This document shows, piece after piece, positions 14,162 to 22,097 of a stretch of DNA of 29,770 nucleotides. The translations under genes and the position numbers were made by a program. The stretch's first letter is position 1; each line of letters starts with the position of its first letter. The notes under the pieces were generated by a model. It searched no databases, was not told the DNA's origin, and worked only from the letters and a program-made list of their open reading frames with translations. Source of the DNA: CAZEFK01 sp964511405 (GTDB taxonomy: Bacteria; Pseudomonadota; Alphaproteobacteria; Elsterales; Elsteraceae); assembly GCA_964511405.1 (NCBI GenBank), contig CAZEFK010000084.1:1-29770 (forward strand), given 5' to 3'.

Positions 14162-15082
14162 ATGCTGACCGTCCTGGTCCGCCGGATCGGCACGGCGATC
14201 CCCACCTTGCTGGTGATCGTCGCGCTGACCTTCTTCATGATCCGGGCGGCCCCGGGCGGTCCGTTCGACCAGGAGCGGCGGCTGCCGGCCGAGGTGGAGG
14301 CCAATCTCAACCGGGTCTACCACCTCGACGAGCCGCTGCCGCTCCAGTTCCTGCGCTATCTCGGCCATGTCGCGGTCGGCGACTTCGGGCCGTCGTTCCG
14401 CTACCGCGACCAGAGCGTGGCGCAGCTGATCGGCAACGGCGCGCCAGTGTCGATCCGGCTGGGCCTGACCGCCATCGCGCTGGCTACAGTGATCGGGGTC
14501 ACGCTCGGCCTGGTGGCCGCCTGGCGGCAGAATTCGGGGCTGGACCATGCCGTGATGGCGCTGGCCATGACCGGCATCGCCATCCCCAACTTCGTCATGG
14601 GGCCGCTGCTGGCGCTGCTGTTCGGCCTGTACCTGCATCTGTTGCCGGTCGAGGGCTGGGATTCCCTGCGCTCGGCGGTGCTGCCGGTGGTCGCCCTCAC
14701 CCTGCCACAGATCGCCTATATCGCCCGCCTGTCGCGGGCGAGCGCCCTGGAAGTCCTGCGCTCCAACTACATCCGCACCGCCCGCGCCAAGGGCCTGCCC
14801 GAACGGCTGGTGCTGTCGCGCCATGCGGTGAAGGCCGCGGTCCTGCCGGTCGTGTCCTATCTCGGTCCGGCGGCCGCCAATGTGATGACCGGCTCGGTGG
14901 TGGTGGAGAACATCTTCGCCATCCCGGGCATGGGCCGCTATTTCATCCAGGGCGGCCTCAACCGCGACTATCTTTTGGTGATGGGCTGCGTGATTTTCTA
15001 TGGTGTGCTGATCATTGCCATGAACCTGATCGTCGACCTGACCTATGGCCTGCTCGATCCCAAGATCCGGCTCAGCGCATGA
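14162..15082 (+). CDS. oppB: Oligopeptide ABC transporter permease, OppB type
   Basis: The 306-residue inner-membrane permease has six predicted TM segments, the first at about residues 9-30. The OppB-specific N-terminal segment MLTVLVRRIGTAIPTLLVI runs into a FFMIRAAPGGPF motif. The cytoplasmic EAA coupling loop is visible near residues 196-225 (ALEVLRSNYIRTARAKGL, then HAVKAAVLP). It contacts the ATPases and pairs with the OppC permease. The start lies 7 nt behind the binding-protein stop. Its end overlaps oppC by 4 nt (ATGA), indicating translational coupling and fixed stoichiometry. Confidence 0.94.
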   Translation: MLTVLVRRIGTAIPTLLVIVALTFFMIRAAPGGPFDQERRLPAEVEANLNRVYHLDEPLPLQFLRYLGHVAVGDFGPSFRYRDQSVAQLIGNGAPVSIRLGLTAIALATVIGVTLGLVAAWRQNSGLDHAVMALAMTGIAIPNFVMGPLLALLFGLYLHLLPVEGWDSLRSAVLPVVALTLPQIAYIARLSRASALEVLRSNYIRTARAKGLPERLVLSRHAVKAAVLPVVSYLGPAAANVMTGSVVVENIFAIPGMGRYFIQGGLNRDYLLVMGCVIFYGVLIIAMNLIVDLTYGLLDPKIRLSA

Positions 15083-15963
15083 CCGCGATCCCCCTCGGCG
15101 CCGAGGAGGCGATCGCCCGGCGCAGCCTGTGGATCGACGCCTGGGGCCGGCTCCGGCGCAACCGCGCCGCCATCGCCGCCCTGGCGATACTGCTGGCCGT
15201 GGCACTGATGGCCCTGTTCGGACCGCTGCTGTCGCCCAACAGCTACGACGACATCCTGTGGGACAAGATCCGCCAGCCGCCGGATTGGTCGGCCGGGCTC
15301 TATTTCGGCACCGACGAGAACGGCCGCGACCTGTTCGTGCGCACCCTCTACGGCGCGCGCATCTCGCTGATGGTCGGGCTGGTCGCCACCCTGGTCGCGC
15401 TGGCGGTGGGCGTCAGCTACGGCGCCGTCGCCGGCTATCTGGGCGGCGCCGCCGACGCCGTGATGATGCGCCTGGTCGACGTGCTCTATTCGGTCCCCTT
15501 CATCTTCCTGGTGATCCTGCTGATGGTCCTGTTCGGCCGCAACATCGTGCTGATCTTCGCGGCGATCGGCGCGGTCGAGTGGCTGGACATGGCGCGCATC
15601 GTGCGCGGCCAGACCCTGAGCTTGCGCCGATCGGAGTTCGTCGAGGCGGCGCGGGCGCTGGGCCTGTCGAACGCCACCATGATCCGGCGCCACATCGTGC
15701 CCAACATCCTGGGTCCGGTGATCGTCTATGCCACCCTGCTGGTGCCGCGGGTGATCCTGGTCGAATCCCTCCTGAGCTTCCTGGGCCTCGGCGTCCAGGA
15801 GCCGATGACCAGCTGGGGCGTGCTGATCAGCGACGGCGCCCGCAACATCGAGGCCGCGCCCTACCTGCTGGTCTTTCCCGCCACGTTCCTGGCCGTGACC
15901 CTGTTCTCGTTCAACTTCCTGGGCGACGGTCTGCGCGACGCCCTCGACCCCAAGGACCGCTAG
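15079..15963 (+). CDS. oppC: Oligopeptide ABC transporter permease, OppC type
   Basis: The 294-residue permease has an N-terminal cytoplasmic stretch followed by TM1 (about 30-55), which carries the OppC_N feature RLRRNRAAIAALAILLAVAL. A large periplasmic loop includes FGTDENGRDLFVRTLYGAR. Five further TM segments complete the chain. The EAA loop reads EFVEAARALGLSNATMIRRH (about 188-207). It forms the heterodimeric channel with OppB. The gene overlaps oppB by 4 nt and is followed after 2 nt by the first ATPase gene. Confidence 0.94.
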   Translation: MTAIPLGAEEAIARRSLWIDAWGRLRRNRAAIAALAILLAVALMALFGPLLSPNSYDDILWDKIRQPPDWSAGLYFGTDENGRDLFVRTLYGARISLMVGLVATLVALAVGVSYGAVAGYLGGAADAVMMRLVDVLYSVPFIFLVILLMVLFGRNIVLIFAAIGAVEWLDMARIVRGQTLSLRRSEFVEAARALGLSNATMIRRHIVPNILGPVIVYATLLVPRVILVESLLSFLGLGVQEPMTSWGVLISDGARNIEAAPYLLVFPATFLAVTLFSFNFLGDGLRDALDPKDR

Positions 15964-15965
15964 GC

Positions 15966-16943
15966 ATGGCCGGCGCGCCGCTCCTGGACATCCGCGGTCT
16001 CTCCACGCGCTTCGCCACACCCGAGGGCGACGTGCTGGCGATCGACAATCTCAACCTCGCCATCGCGCCCGGCGAACGGGTGGGCATCGTCGGGGAGTCG
16101 GGGTCCGGCAAGTCGCAGCTGTTCCTCAGCGTCATGGGCCTGCTCGCCGCCAACGGCCGGGTCTCGGGCTCGATCCGGCTGGCCGGGCGCGAGCTGGTCG
16201 GGCTGCCGGCGGCCGAGCTCAACCGCATCCGCGGCGACGCCATGGCTATGATCTTCCAGGATCCCATGACCTGCCTGAACCCATATCTCTCGATCGGGCG
16301 GCAGCTGACCGAGGTGCTGATCGTGCACCGGGGCCTGGCCGCGGCGCCGGCGCGGGCCAGGGCCCGAGCGATGCTGGCCCAGGTCGGGATCGCCGAGCCC
16401 GACCGGCGGCTGGCCCAATATCCGCACGAGCTGTCGGGCGGCATGCGCCAGCGCGTCATGATCGCCATGGCGCTGCTGGCCGACCCGGCGCTGATCATCG
16501 CCGACGAGCCGACCACCGCCCTCGACGTCACCATCCAGGCCCAGATCCTGGAGCTGTTCCGCGAGCTGGAGGCGCGCGCCACGCGCACGGCGCTGGTGCT
16601 GATCACCCACGACCTGGGGGTGATCGCCGGCCTGTGCGAGCGGGTGGTCGTGATGTATGGCGGCCGCATCGTCGAGACCGGCAGCCAGCGCCAGATCTTC
16701 TATCAGCCGCGCCACCCCTACACCCGCGGCCTGCTGGCGGCGCTGCCGCGGCTGGACTCGCCGAGCCGCGAGCCCCTGCCGGCCATCCCGGGGCAGCCGC
16801 CGAACCTGCAGCGGCTGCCCGCCGGCTGCAGCTTCGCGCCGCGCTGCGCCCGCGCCACCGACCGCTGCCGCGCCGGACGGCCGGAGCTCACGGACCTCGG
16901 CGACGGCCGCGCCGCCGCCTGCTTCTATGCCGACGCCGCGTGA
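15966..16943 (+). CDS. oppD: Oligopeptide ABC transporter ATP-binding protein, OppD type
   Basis: The 325-residue ATPase has Walker A GESGSGKS at 43-50, a Q-loop FQDP at 97-100, the signature LSGGMRQR at 156-163, Walker B with D180-E181 in ADEPTTALD, and the H-loop histidine H215. The C-terminal oligopeptide-transporter extension has paired cysteines in GCSFAPRCARATDRC (about 287-301); related proteins use such cysteines to bind an Fe-S cluster, which is possible here. The ATG at 15966 is 2 nt after the oppC stop, and the TGA shares one base with the next ATG (TGATG). With OppF it forms the asymmetric ATPase pair that drives import. Confidence 0.94.
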   Translation: MAGAPLLDIRGLSTRFATPEGDVLAIDNLNLAIAPGERVGIVGESGSGKSQLFLSVMGLLAANGRVSGSIRLAGRELVGLPAAELNRIRGDAMAMIFQDPMTCLNPYLSIGRQLTEVLIVHRGLAAAPARARARAMLAQVGIAEPDRRLAQYPHELSGGMRQRVMIAMALLADPALIIADEPTTALDVTIQAQILELFRELEARATRTALVLITHDLGVIAGLCERVVVMYGGRIVETGSQRQIFYQPRHPYTRGLLAALPRLDSPSREPLPAIPGQPPNLQRLPAGCSFAPRCARATDRCRAGRPELTDLGDGRAAACFYADAA

Positions 16944-17926
16944 TGGCCGGGCCGCTGCTCGAGGTCCGCGATCTGGAGGTCGCCTTCGACCTGCCCGGCC
17001 AGCTGTTCCGGCCCGCCCGCCGGCTGCGCGCGGTCGACGGCATCTCGTTGGACGTCCGGTCGGGCGAGACCCTGGGCATCGTCGGCGAGTCAGGCTGCGG
17101 CAAGTCCACCCTCGGCCGTACCATCCTGCGCCTGATCGAACCGACCGGCGGCACCGTGCGGTGGCAGGGCCGCGACCTGGCCGGGCTCGATCCGCGGGCG
17201 ATGCGCGAGGTCCGGCGCGACCTGCAGATCATCTTCCAGGATCCGGTGGCCGCGCTCGATCCACGGATGACCGTGGAGCAGATCATCGCCGAGCCGCTGG
17301 TGACGTTCCGGCCCGAACTCGGCCGCGCCGCCATTCGCGACCAGGTGCGCGCCATGATGCAGCGGGTCGGCTTGGCGCCCCAGCATGTCAACCGCTACCC
17401 GCACGCCTTCTCGGGCGGCCAGTGCCAGCGCATCGCCATTGCCCGCGCCGTGATCCTGAAGCCGCAGCTTCTGGTCTGCGACGAGCCGGTGTCGGCGCTG
17501 GATGTCTCGATCCAGGCCCAGATCCTGAACCTGCTGGTTGGGCTGCAGGACGAGCTCGGCCTGTCGATGGTCTTCATCTCGCACAATCTGAGCGTGGTGA
17601 AGCACATCAGCCACCGCATCGCGGTCCTGTATCTGGGCCGCGTCGTCGAGGTGGCCGAGACCGCCGAGCTGTTCCGCGCGCCGCGGCACCCCTACACCCA
17701 AGCCCTGATCTCGGCGATCCCGCTGCCCGATCCCGACCAGGAGCAAGCCCGCCGCCGCATCGTGCTGGAGGGCGACCTGCCGTCGCCCATGGCGCCCCCC
17801 AGCGGCTGCAGCTTCCGCACCCGCTGCCCGCATGCCATCGCCGCCTGCGCCGCGACGCGGCCCGCCTTGGAAATCGACGGGGACGGCCACACCGTCGCGT
17901 GCCTGCGCTGGCGAGACTTGGGATGA
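16943..17926 (+). CDS. oppF: Oligopeptide ABC transporter ATP-binding protein, OppF type
   Basis: The 327-residue second ATPase has Walker A GESGCGKST at 48-56, the signature FSGGQCQR at 156-163 (Phe in place of Leu, common in OppF), Walker B with D180-E181 in CDEPVSALD, and the H-loop in SHNLS (H214). The C-terminal extension again carries the Cys-rich GCSFRTRCPHAIAAC motif. The N-terminal insertion between beta strands (FDLPGQLFRPARRLRAV) is the usual OppF/DppF feature. It is the last gene of the importer operon. Its stop lies only 4 nt from the stop of a convergent small ORF, leaving no room for a conventional terminator between them. Confidence 0.94.
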   Translation: MAGPLLEVRDLEVAFDLPGQLFRPARRLRAVDGISLDVRSGETLGIVGESGCGKSTLGRTILRLIEPTGGTVRWQGRDLAGLDPRAMREVRRDLQIIFQDPVAALDPRMTVEQIIAEPLVTFRPELGRAAIRDQVRAMMQRVGLAPQHVNRYPHAFSGGQCQRIAIARAVILKPQLLVCDEPVSALDVSIQAQILNLLVGLQDELGLSMVFISHNLSVVKHISHRIAVLYLGRVVEVAETAELFRAPRHPYTQALISAIPLPDPDQEQARRRIVLEGDLPSPMAPPSGCSFRTRCPHAIAACAATRPALEIDGDGHTVACLRWRDLG

Positions 17927-17930
17927 CCGG

Positions 17931-18131
17931 TCAGCAGGTGCTGTCGGAGCCGCCCCCGCAACTGTCGGCGCTGTCGCTGCTGCAGCTATCGCTGCTGCTG
18001 TCGCCCAGGAAATCGGTATTCGAGGCGTCGTCCGAGGCGACAGAGCCCTCCACCCGGCGCCGGCGCAAGCGCCGCCACTGGATCAGAACGGCGGCCGCGA
18101 TCCCGCCATAGACGAGAAGAAACGTCCACAC
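17931..18131 (-). CDS. Tiny single-TM protein with Ser/Asp/Cys-rich tail
   Basis: A GTG at 18131 opens a 66-residue frame. A single hydrophobic segment (residues 3-17, FLLVYGGIAAAVLIQW) is followed by a very basic stretch (RRLRRRR, about 20-26) and then a tail dominated by Ser, Asp and Gly, with Cys at residues 49, 58 and 66. By the positive-inside rule the tail should be cytoplasmic, but the order TM-then-basic is ambiguous. It lies 75 nt downstream of the kinase-nucleotidyltransferase gene on the same strand and may be its last co-transcribed partner. Similar short proteins with Ser/Gly/Cys tails occur in Alphaproteobacteria with no assigned role. The repetitive AGC/GAC codons could also be fortuitous, so expression is uncertain. 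Confidence 0.55.
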   Translation of the reverse strand: MWTFLLVYGGIAAAVLIQWRRLRRRRVEGSVASDDASNTDFLGDSSSDSCSSDSADSCGGGSDSTC

Positions 18132-18206
18132 AATCCCGGTAAAATAGCAAGCGCAGGATGGTCGGCCAATCCGCCGTTCGATGGACGCGCGGCCGCCGGC
18201 ACCCCG
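18132..18206. other. Spacer between small ORF and fusion kinase gene
   Basis: This 75-nt stretch includes an A/T-rich segment near 18139-18150, unusual for this region. It could hold a promoter for the small ORF, read on the minus strand. No defined motif is visible. Confidence 0.3.
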
Positions 18207-18998
18207 TCACCCGCCGTCGCGCAAGGCCTGACGGAGCCGCGTGGCAGAGATGCTTTCGAGTTCCGGCCCCAGGTCGATGCGCTCGATGCCGTAGCCGACG
18301 GCGCGGCCATAGAAGATGGTGCCGATGTTGGGCAGGCGGATCACCAGCACGCGCCCGGCATGGGCGGCAAGGCCGGCCTCGATGCGCGCCTTGACCGCGA
18401 CGAAGTCGAAGGGGTTGGCGGCGTCCAGGCCGTGGGTGTCGCGCACGGCGACGCAGGCCTGGCCGAGGCGCCGGAGGCCTTCCTCGATCAGGGCGCGGTG
18501 CCCGTCATGGAAGGGCTGGTAGCGGCCGACGAACAGGGCCGTCGGCTTCTGCCAGTCGAAGGCGCCGGCGGCGGCGCGCGCCTGCACGATGCGGCGCGCC
18601 CAGGTCTCGGGCGCGGCGCCGTCGTCGGTCACGCGGACATGGACCGGCAGCGGCGGCACGAACAGGCGGTTGGTGTCGGGAAAGCGACCGGCGGCGATGC
18701 GGTCGACCCAAACCACGAAGGCCGGACCGAAGGCGGCCCGGGTGTCGGGCGTCGGGCACACGAAGTCGGCGATCGCCGGATGGCCCGATGCCGCCACCTG
18801 GTCGCACAGCCAGCCCATGCGCCGCGCCTGCTCGACCCGGTCGGCCGGGCTGAAGCCAAGGTCGCGGCTGATCGTGGCGCGCACGGTGTCGGCGTTGAAC
18901 TGCACCGCACCGATCATCGGCGCCAGGGCCTCGGCCAGCGTGGTCTTGCCGGCGCCCGGCAGGCCCATGATCAGGATGCGGTCGGTGGGCGGCGCCAT
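18207..18998 (-). CDS. APS-kinase-like / nucleotidyltransferase fusion protein
   Basis: The 263-residue protein has two nucleotide-handling domains. The N-terminal half (about 6-148) is a P-loop kinase of the adenylylsulfate-kinase (CysC) type: Walker A GLPGAGKTT at 12-20, a FNADTVR segment (34-40), then SRDLGFSPADR (44-54) and DFVCPTPDTR (78-87), all aligned in order with CysC. The C-terminal half (about 152-260) is a cytidylyltransferase-like domain with GRYQPFHDGHRA (HxGH-type motif, H164/H167) and ISATRLR (250-256), which corresponds to the ISSTxxR signature. NadR combines similar activities in the opposite order. The substrate is unknown; no cysDN, cysH or sulfate genes are nearby, so true APS synthesis is doubtful. 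It is encoded 19 nt downstream of rppH. Confidence 0.85.
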   Translation of the reverse strand: MAPPTDRILIMGLPGAGKTTLAEALAPMIGAVQFNADTVRATISRDLGFSPADRVEQARRMGWLCDQVAASGHPAIADFVCPTPDTRAAFGPAFVVWVDRIAAGRFPDTNRLFVPPLPVHVRVTDDGAAPETWARRIVQARAAAGAFDWQKPTALFVGRYQPFHDGHRALIEEGLRRLGQACVAVRDTHGLDAANPFDFVAVKARIEAGLAAHAGRVLVIRLPNIGTIFYGRAVGYGIERIDLGPELESISATRLRQALRDGG

Positions 18999-19017
18999 CG
19001 TCCGTCCGCCCGGGCCG

Positions 19018-19494
19018 TCAGACGGCCGCGAGCGCGCGCAGCGGCGCCGCGAACTCGTCGAGGACCGCGCGGTAGAGGTCGCGCTTGAAGGGCACGATCA
19101 GGTCGGGCAGGCGCTCGGGCTCGACCCAGGTCCAGTCCGAGAACTCCGGTTGCTCGGTCGCAATGTCGATGTCGGAGTCGCGCCCGGTGAAGCGCATCAG
19201 GAACCATTTCTGGCGCTGGCCGACGAAGCGGCCGCCCCACAGCCGCGGCACCAGGTCGGCCGGCAGGTCGTAGCTCAGCCAATCGCGGCTCTCGGCAACG
19301 ATCTCCGCGCGGTCGGTGCCGGTCTCCTCCTTCAGCTCGCGCCGGGCGGCGACCGCCGGCTCCTCGCCCGCGTCGATGCCGCCCTGGGGCATCTGCCAGG
19401 CGTCCGACCGCATGTCGATGCGGCGGGCCACGAACACCCGCCCCATCGGATTGACCAGCATGATCCCGACCCCGGGCCGATAGCCGTCGGTCAC
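19018..19494 (-). CDS. rppH: RNA pyrophosphohydrolase RppH (Nudix)
   Basis: The 158-residue Nudix hydrolase removes pyrophosphate from 5'-triphosphorylated RNA, the trigger for 5'-dependent mRNA decay. The Nudix box spans 38-60, with E44, R52-E53, E56-E57 and G59 all in register. The N-terminal YRPGVGIMLVN and WQMPQGG are characteristic of RppH/IalA rather than generic Nudix proteins. The C-terminal segment EFSDWTWVEPERLPDLIVPF (about 117-136) is also typical. Length is normal. The ATG overlaps the stop of the upstream polysaccharide-deacetylase-like gene by 4 nt (ATGA), an arrangement seen in many Rhodospirillales. Confidence 0.95.
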   Translation of the reverse strand: MTDGYRPGVGIMLVNPMGRVFVARRIDMRSDAWQMPQGGIDAGEEPAVAARRELKEETGTDRAEIVAESRDWLSYDLPADLVPRLWGGRFVGQRQKWFLMRFTGRDSDIDIATEQPEFSDWTWVEPERLPDLIVPFKRDLYRAVLDEFAAPLRALAAV

Positions 19495-20582
19495 GGCTCG
19501 GGCTGCAGGTTGGCCACCGCCGAGACCGGGGCGAGCACGGCATGGGCCTTGGGGATCAGCTGGAACCAGGCATCCAGCCGGTCCAGGGTCTGCGGCCGGG
19601 CCGTGACCATCACCACCGCGCTGCTGCCGCCCCGCGCAGCCGCCAGGGTATCGGCCAGCTTGGCGTCGACCGCCGCGGGCGGGTCGTTCTCGATGACGCG
19701 GGTGGCATAGGCGCGCGGCACCGCGATATCGCGGGCCAGCCGCGTCGCCACCGCCTGCGGGTCGGCGCGATTGTCCACGAACATCAGGCCGCGCCGGCCC
19801 AGCTCCGTCAGCACCGGCATCAGGTAGCGCACCGAGGTCTCGAAGTGAGCGCCCTGGTCCGCGACCACGCCGATCGCACCCGGCGCCTGGGCCAGCACCC
19901 CGTCCAACCGCTGGACGTTGGCCGGGCCGTCCAGACTGGTCAGCAGGGTGCGGGGGCCGGGGTCGTTGTTGGGGAAGTCGTTGGGCTCCATGGCGGCCAT
20001 GACCAGAACCTCGTGGCCGCTGAGCCGCGCGATGGCGATCTGGGCGGCGAGCTGGTCGGCATAGACGCTGAAGGCCAGGCTGACCTCGGGCGGCAGCCGC
20101 TGCACCAGCGCATCGGTGACCGACTGATTGAGGCCCAGCCCGGTGACCACGACGGCGACCCGCGGCACGTCCAGGGGCGCATCGAACGGCCGGGCATAGA
20201 CCTGCCAGGGCTTGCGGCCAGCGGCGTCGATGCGCGGCAGGGGTCCGGCCTCGGTGGTCTCGACCAGGCCGGGATCGGGCGCCCGCGCCAGGGTGACGGG
20301 CTTGGCATGCTCCGCACCGGCCGCCGGCACCGGCCGCTCCAGCGGCATCCGCCCAGCATCGGGCGGCGCCACCAGGTTCGACACGGCCTGGGCGCCGCCG
20401 CCCAGGCGATGACGCTGGCTGTCGGCGCTGGTCGCCTCCAGCCAGATGATCAGACCGAACACCAGGATCGCCCAGGCGCCCCAGGCGCCGATCAGGGCTG
20501 TGGGCACGGAACGGCGGCCGGCCGCCGCCGACCGCACGCCCCGATCCATGGGGCCGACCTTCATCGCGGGCGCCGTCGCCAT
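19491..20582 (-). CDS. Divergent polysaccharide deacetylase family protein (YibQ-like)
   Basis: The 363-residue envelope protein has an N-terminal anchor (TM about 29-48) and an Ala/Pro-rich periplasmic linker to about residue 130. A divergent polysaccharide-deacetylase (NodB-fold) domain covers about 138-358. It contains VAVVVTGLGLNQSV at its start, a PNDFPNNDPGPRTLL segment and a GLMFVDNRADPQ segment. The canonical metal-binding HxxxH of active deacetylases is not evident; the AYATRVIEND region near the end is one place acidic ligands may lie. Activity is therefore uncertain. YibQ relatives sit between ctpA/envC and rppH in many Alphaproteobacteria, suggesting a cell-wall role. The start lies 25 nt after the ctpA stop. 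Confidence 0.88.
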   Translation of the reverse strand: MATAPAMKVGPMDRGVRSAAAGRRSVPTALIGAWGAWAILVFGLIIWLEATSADSQRHRLGGGAQAVSNLVAPPDAGRMPLERPVPAAGAEHAKPVTLARAPDPGLVETTEAGPLPRIDAAGRKPWQVYARPFDAPLDVPRVAVVVTGLGLNQSVTDALVQRLPPEVSLAFSVYADQLAAQIAIARLSGHEVLVMAAMEPNDFPNNDPGPRTLLTSLDGPANVQRLDGVLAQAPGAIGVVADQGAHFETSVRYLMPVLTELGRRGLMFVDNRADPQAVATRLARDIAVPRAYATRVIENDPPAAVDAKLADTLAAARGGSSAVVMVTARPQTLDRLDAWFQLIPKAHAVLAPVSAVANLQPEP

Positions 20583-20607
20583 GGCGCGCGTCCGGCCGCC
20601 TGCCCGC

Positions 20608-22092
20608 CTAGTTCACCGCTCGCGTGTTGTAGAGCGAGATGCCCTTCAACAGGTCGAGCGCGCGGGCCAGCTGGTAGTCCTGGTCGGCCGCCCCTTGCCC
20701 GGGCTGCGCCGGCGCCGCGGCGGCCGTGCCGGCGCCGGCGGCCGGCGGCGTCGCCGACGAGCTGGGCTCGCCCGGGGCGCCGGGCGCGGCAGGCGGAGTC
20801 GTCGGCTGGGCCGGCTTGGCCGCCGGCGCGCTGGGGGTGGCTGCGTTGGGGCTGGGCGCGTTCGGGTTGGCCAGGGCACCGCGCAGATCGGCCTCGCGGC
20901 GCATCTGCGGGGTCTCCAGGGCTTCGAGCTTGGCCGCCGGCACGTCGATGTCAGGCGTGATGCCCAGCTTCTGGATCGACCGGCCCGACGGCGTGAAGTA
21001 GCGCGCCGTGGTCAGCCGCATGGCGCCATGGCCGGGCAGCGGCATGATCGTCTGGACCGAGCCCTTGCCGAACGAGCGGGTGCCCATCAGGATCGCGCGG
21101 CGATGGTCCTGCAGGGCGCCGGCCACGATCTCGGAGGCCGAGGCCGAACCGCCATTGATCAGCACCACCATGGGCAGGCCGTTGAGCTGGTCGCCGCCCT
21201 TGGCGTTGAAGCGCTGGGCGTCCTCGGCCTTGCGGCCGCGGGTCGAGACCACCTCGCCCTTGTCGATGAAGGTGCTGGACACGGCGATCGCCTGGTCGAG
21301 CAAGCCGCCCGGATTGTTGCGCAGGTCGAGCACCATGCCGCGCAGCTTCGGCCCCAGGTCGGCCTTGAACTTGGCGATCGCCTTGGTCAGGCCGCTCTCG
21401 GTCTGCTCGTTGAAGGACGAGATCCGGACATAGCCGATGTCGCCTTCCTCGCGCGCCTTGACGCTCTCGATCTTGATCACCGAGCGGGTCAGGTTGACCG
21501 GGAACGGATCCTTGCCCTCGCGCTTGATCGTCAGCTTGATGTCGCTGTTCACCGGGCCGCGCATCTTCTCGACCGCCTCGTCCAGGGTCAGGCCCTGCAC
21601 CGGCTCGCCGTTGAGCTCGACGATCAGGTCGCCCGGCTTGATGCCGGCGCGCGCCGCCGGGGTGTCGTCGATCGGCGACACCACCTTGACCAGGCCGTTG
21701 TCCATCTGGACCTCGATGCCCAGGCCGCCGAACTCGCCCCGCGTCTGCACCTGCATGTCGCGGAACGACTTCTCGTTCATGTAGCTGGAATGGGGGTCCA
21801 GCGACGTCAGCATGCCGGTGATCGCGTTCTCGATCAGCTGCTCGTCGGTGACGCCCTCGACATAGTCGGCGCGAACCCGCTCGAACACTTCGCCGAACAG
21901 GTTCAGCTCCTTGTAGGTGTCGGAGCTTTTGCCGGCGCTCTGGGCGATGCCCAGCGCCGGCGCCAGGATGAACCCGCCGGCAGCGCCGGTCGCCACCAGA
22001 GCAACCGCCGCGGCCAGCCCCAGGCCCGTGCGCGGCTTGGCGGCGCGCGGGCCGGTGGGACCGGCGGAAGTCGGCGTGGTCGGTTCGGTCAT
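20608..22092 (-). CDS. ctpA: C-terminal processing protease CtpA (S41 family)
   Basis: The 494-residue periplasmic serine protease degrades or trims envelope proteins, including cell-wall hydrolases in related bacteria. The N-terminal anchor or signal is at about 22-50. The cap/N-terminal domain carries SLDPHSSYM (97-105), a PDZ domain (about 122-190) has FGGLGIEV and AGIKPGDLI, and the protease core spans about 215-390. The catalytic dyad is S318 in GGSASASE and K343 in SFGKGSVQ, exactly 25 residues apart as in Prc and D1 protease; Q347 is in place too. A long Pro/Ala/Ser tail (about 400-468) is followed by a short conserved DYQLARALDLL helix. It lies 5 nt after the EnvC-like gene, its usual partner in Alphaproteobacteria. 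Confidence 0.95.
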   Translation of the reverse strand: MTEPTTPTSAGPTGPRAAKPRTGLGLAAAVALVATGAAGGFILAPALGIAQSAGKSSDTYKELNLFGEVFERVRADYVEGVTDEQLIENAITGMLTSLDPHSSYMNEKSFRDMQVQTRGEFGGLGIEVQMDNGLVKVVSPIDDTPAARAGIKPGDLIVELNGEPVQGLTLDEAVEKMRGPVNSDIKLTIKREGKDPFPVNLTRSVIKIESVKAREEGDIGYVRISSFNEQTESGLTKAIAKFKADLGPKLRGMVLDLRNNPGGLLDQAIAVSSTFIDKGEVVSTRGRKAEDAQRFNAKGGDQLNGLPMVVLINGGSASASEIVAGALQDHRRAILMGTRSFGKGSVQTIMPLPGHGAMRLTTARYFTPSGRSIQKLGITPDIDVPAAKLEALETPQMRREADLRGALANPNAPSPNAATPSAPAAKPAQPTTPPAAPGAPGEPSSSATPPAAGAGTAAAAPAQPGQGAADQDYQLARALDLLKGISLYNTRAVN

Positions 22093-22097
22093 GTTCG

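Noticed and set aside
18207..19710. Long plus-strand frames opposite the fusion kinase, rppH and yibQ-like genes
   Set aside because: They have no domain features or ribosome binding sites and follow the codon bias of the opposite strand. They are shadows of convincing minus-strand genes.
20680..20900. Pro/Ala-rich stretch in ctpA as a sign of frameshift
   Set aside because: The frame remains open and returns to a structured C-terminal helix. Low-complexity tails are common in CtpA proteins of GC-rich Alphaproteobacteria.
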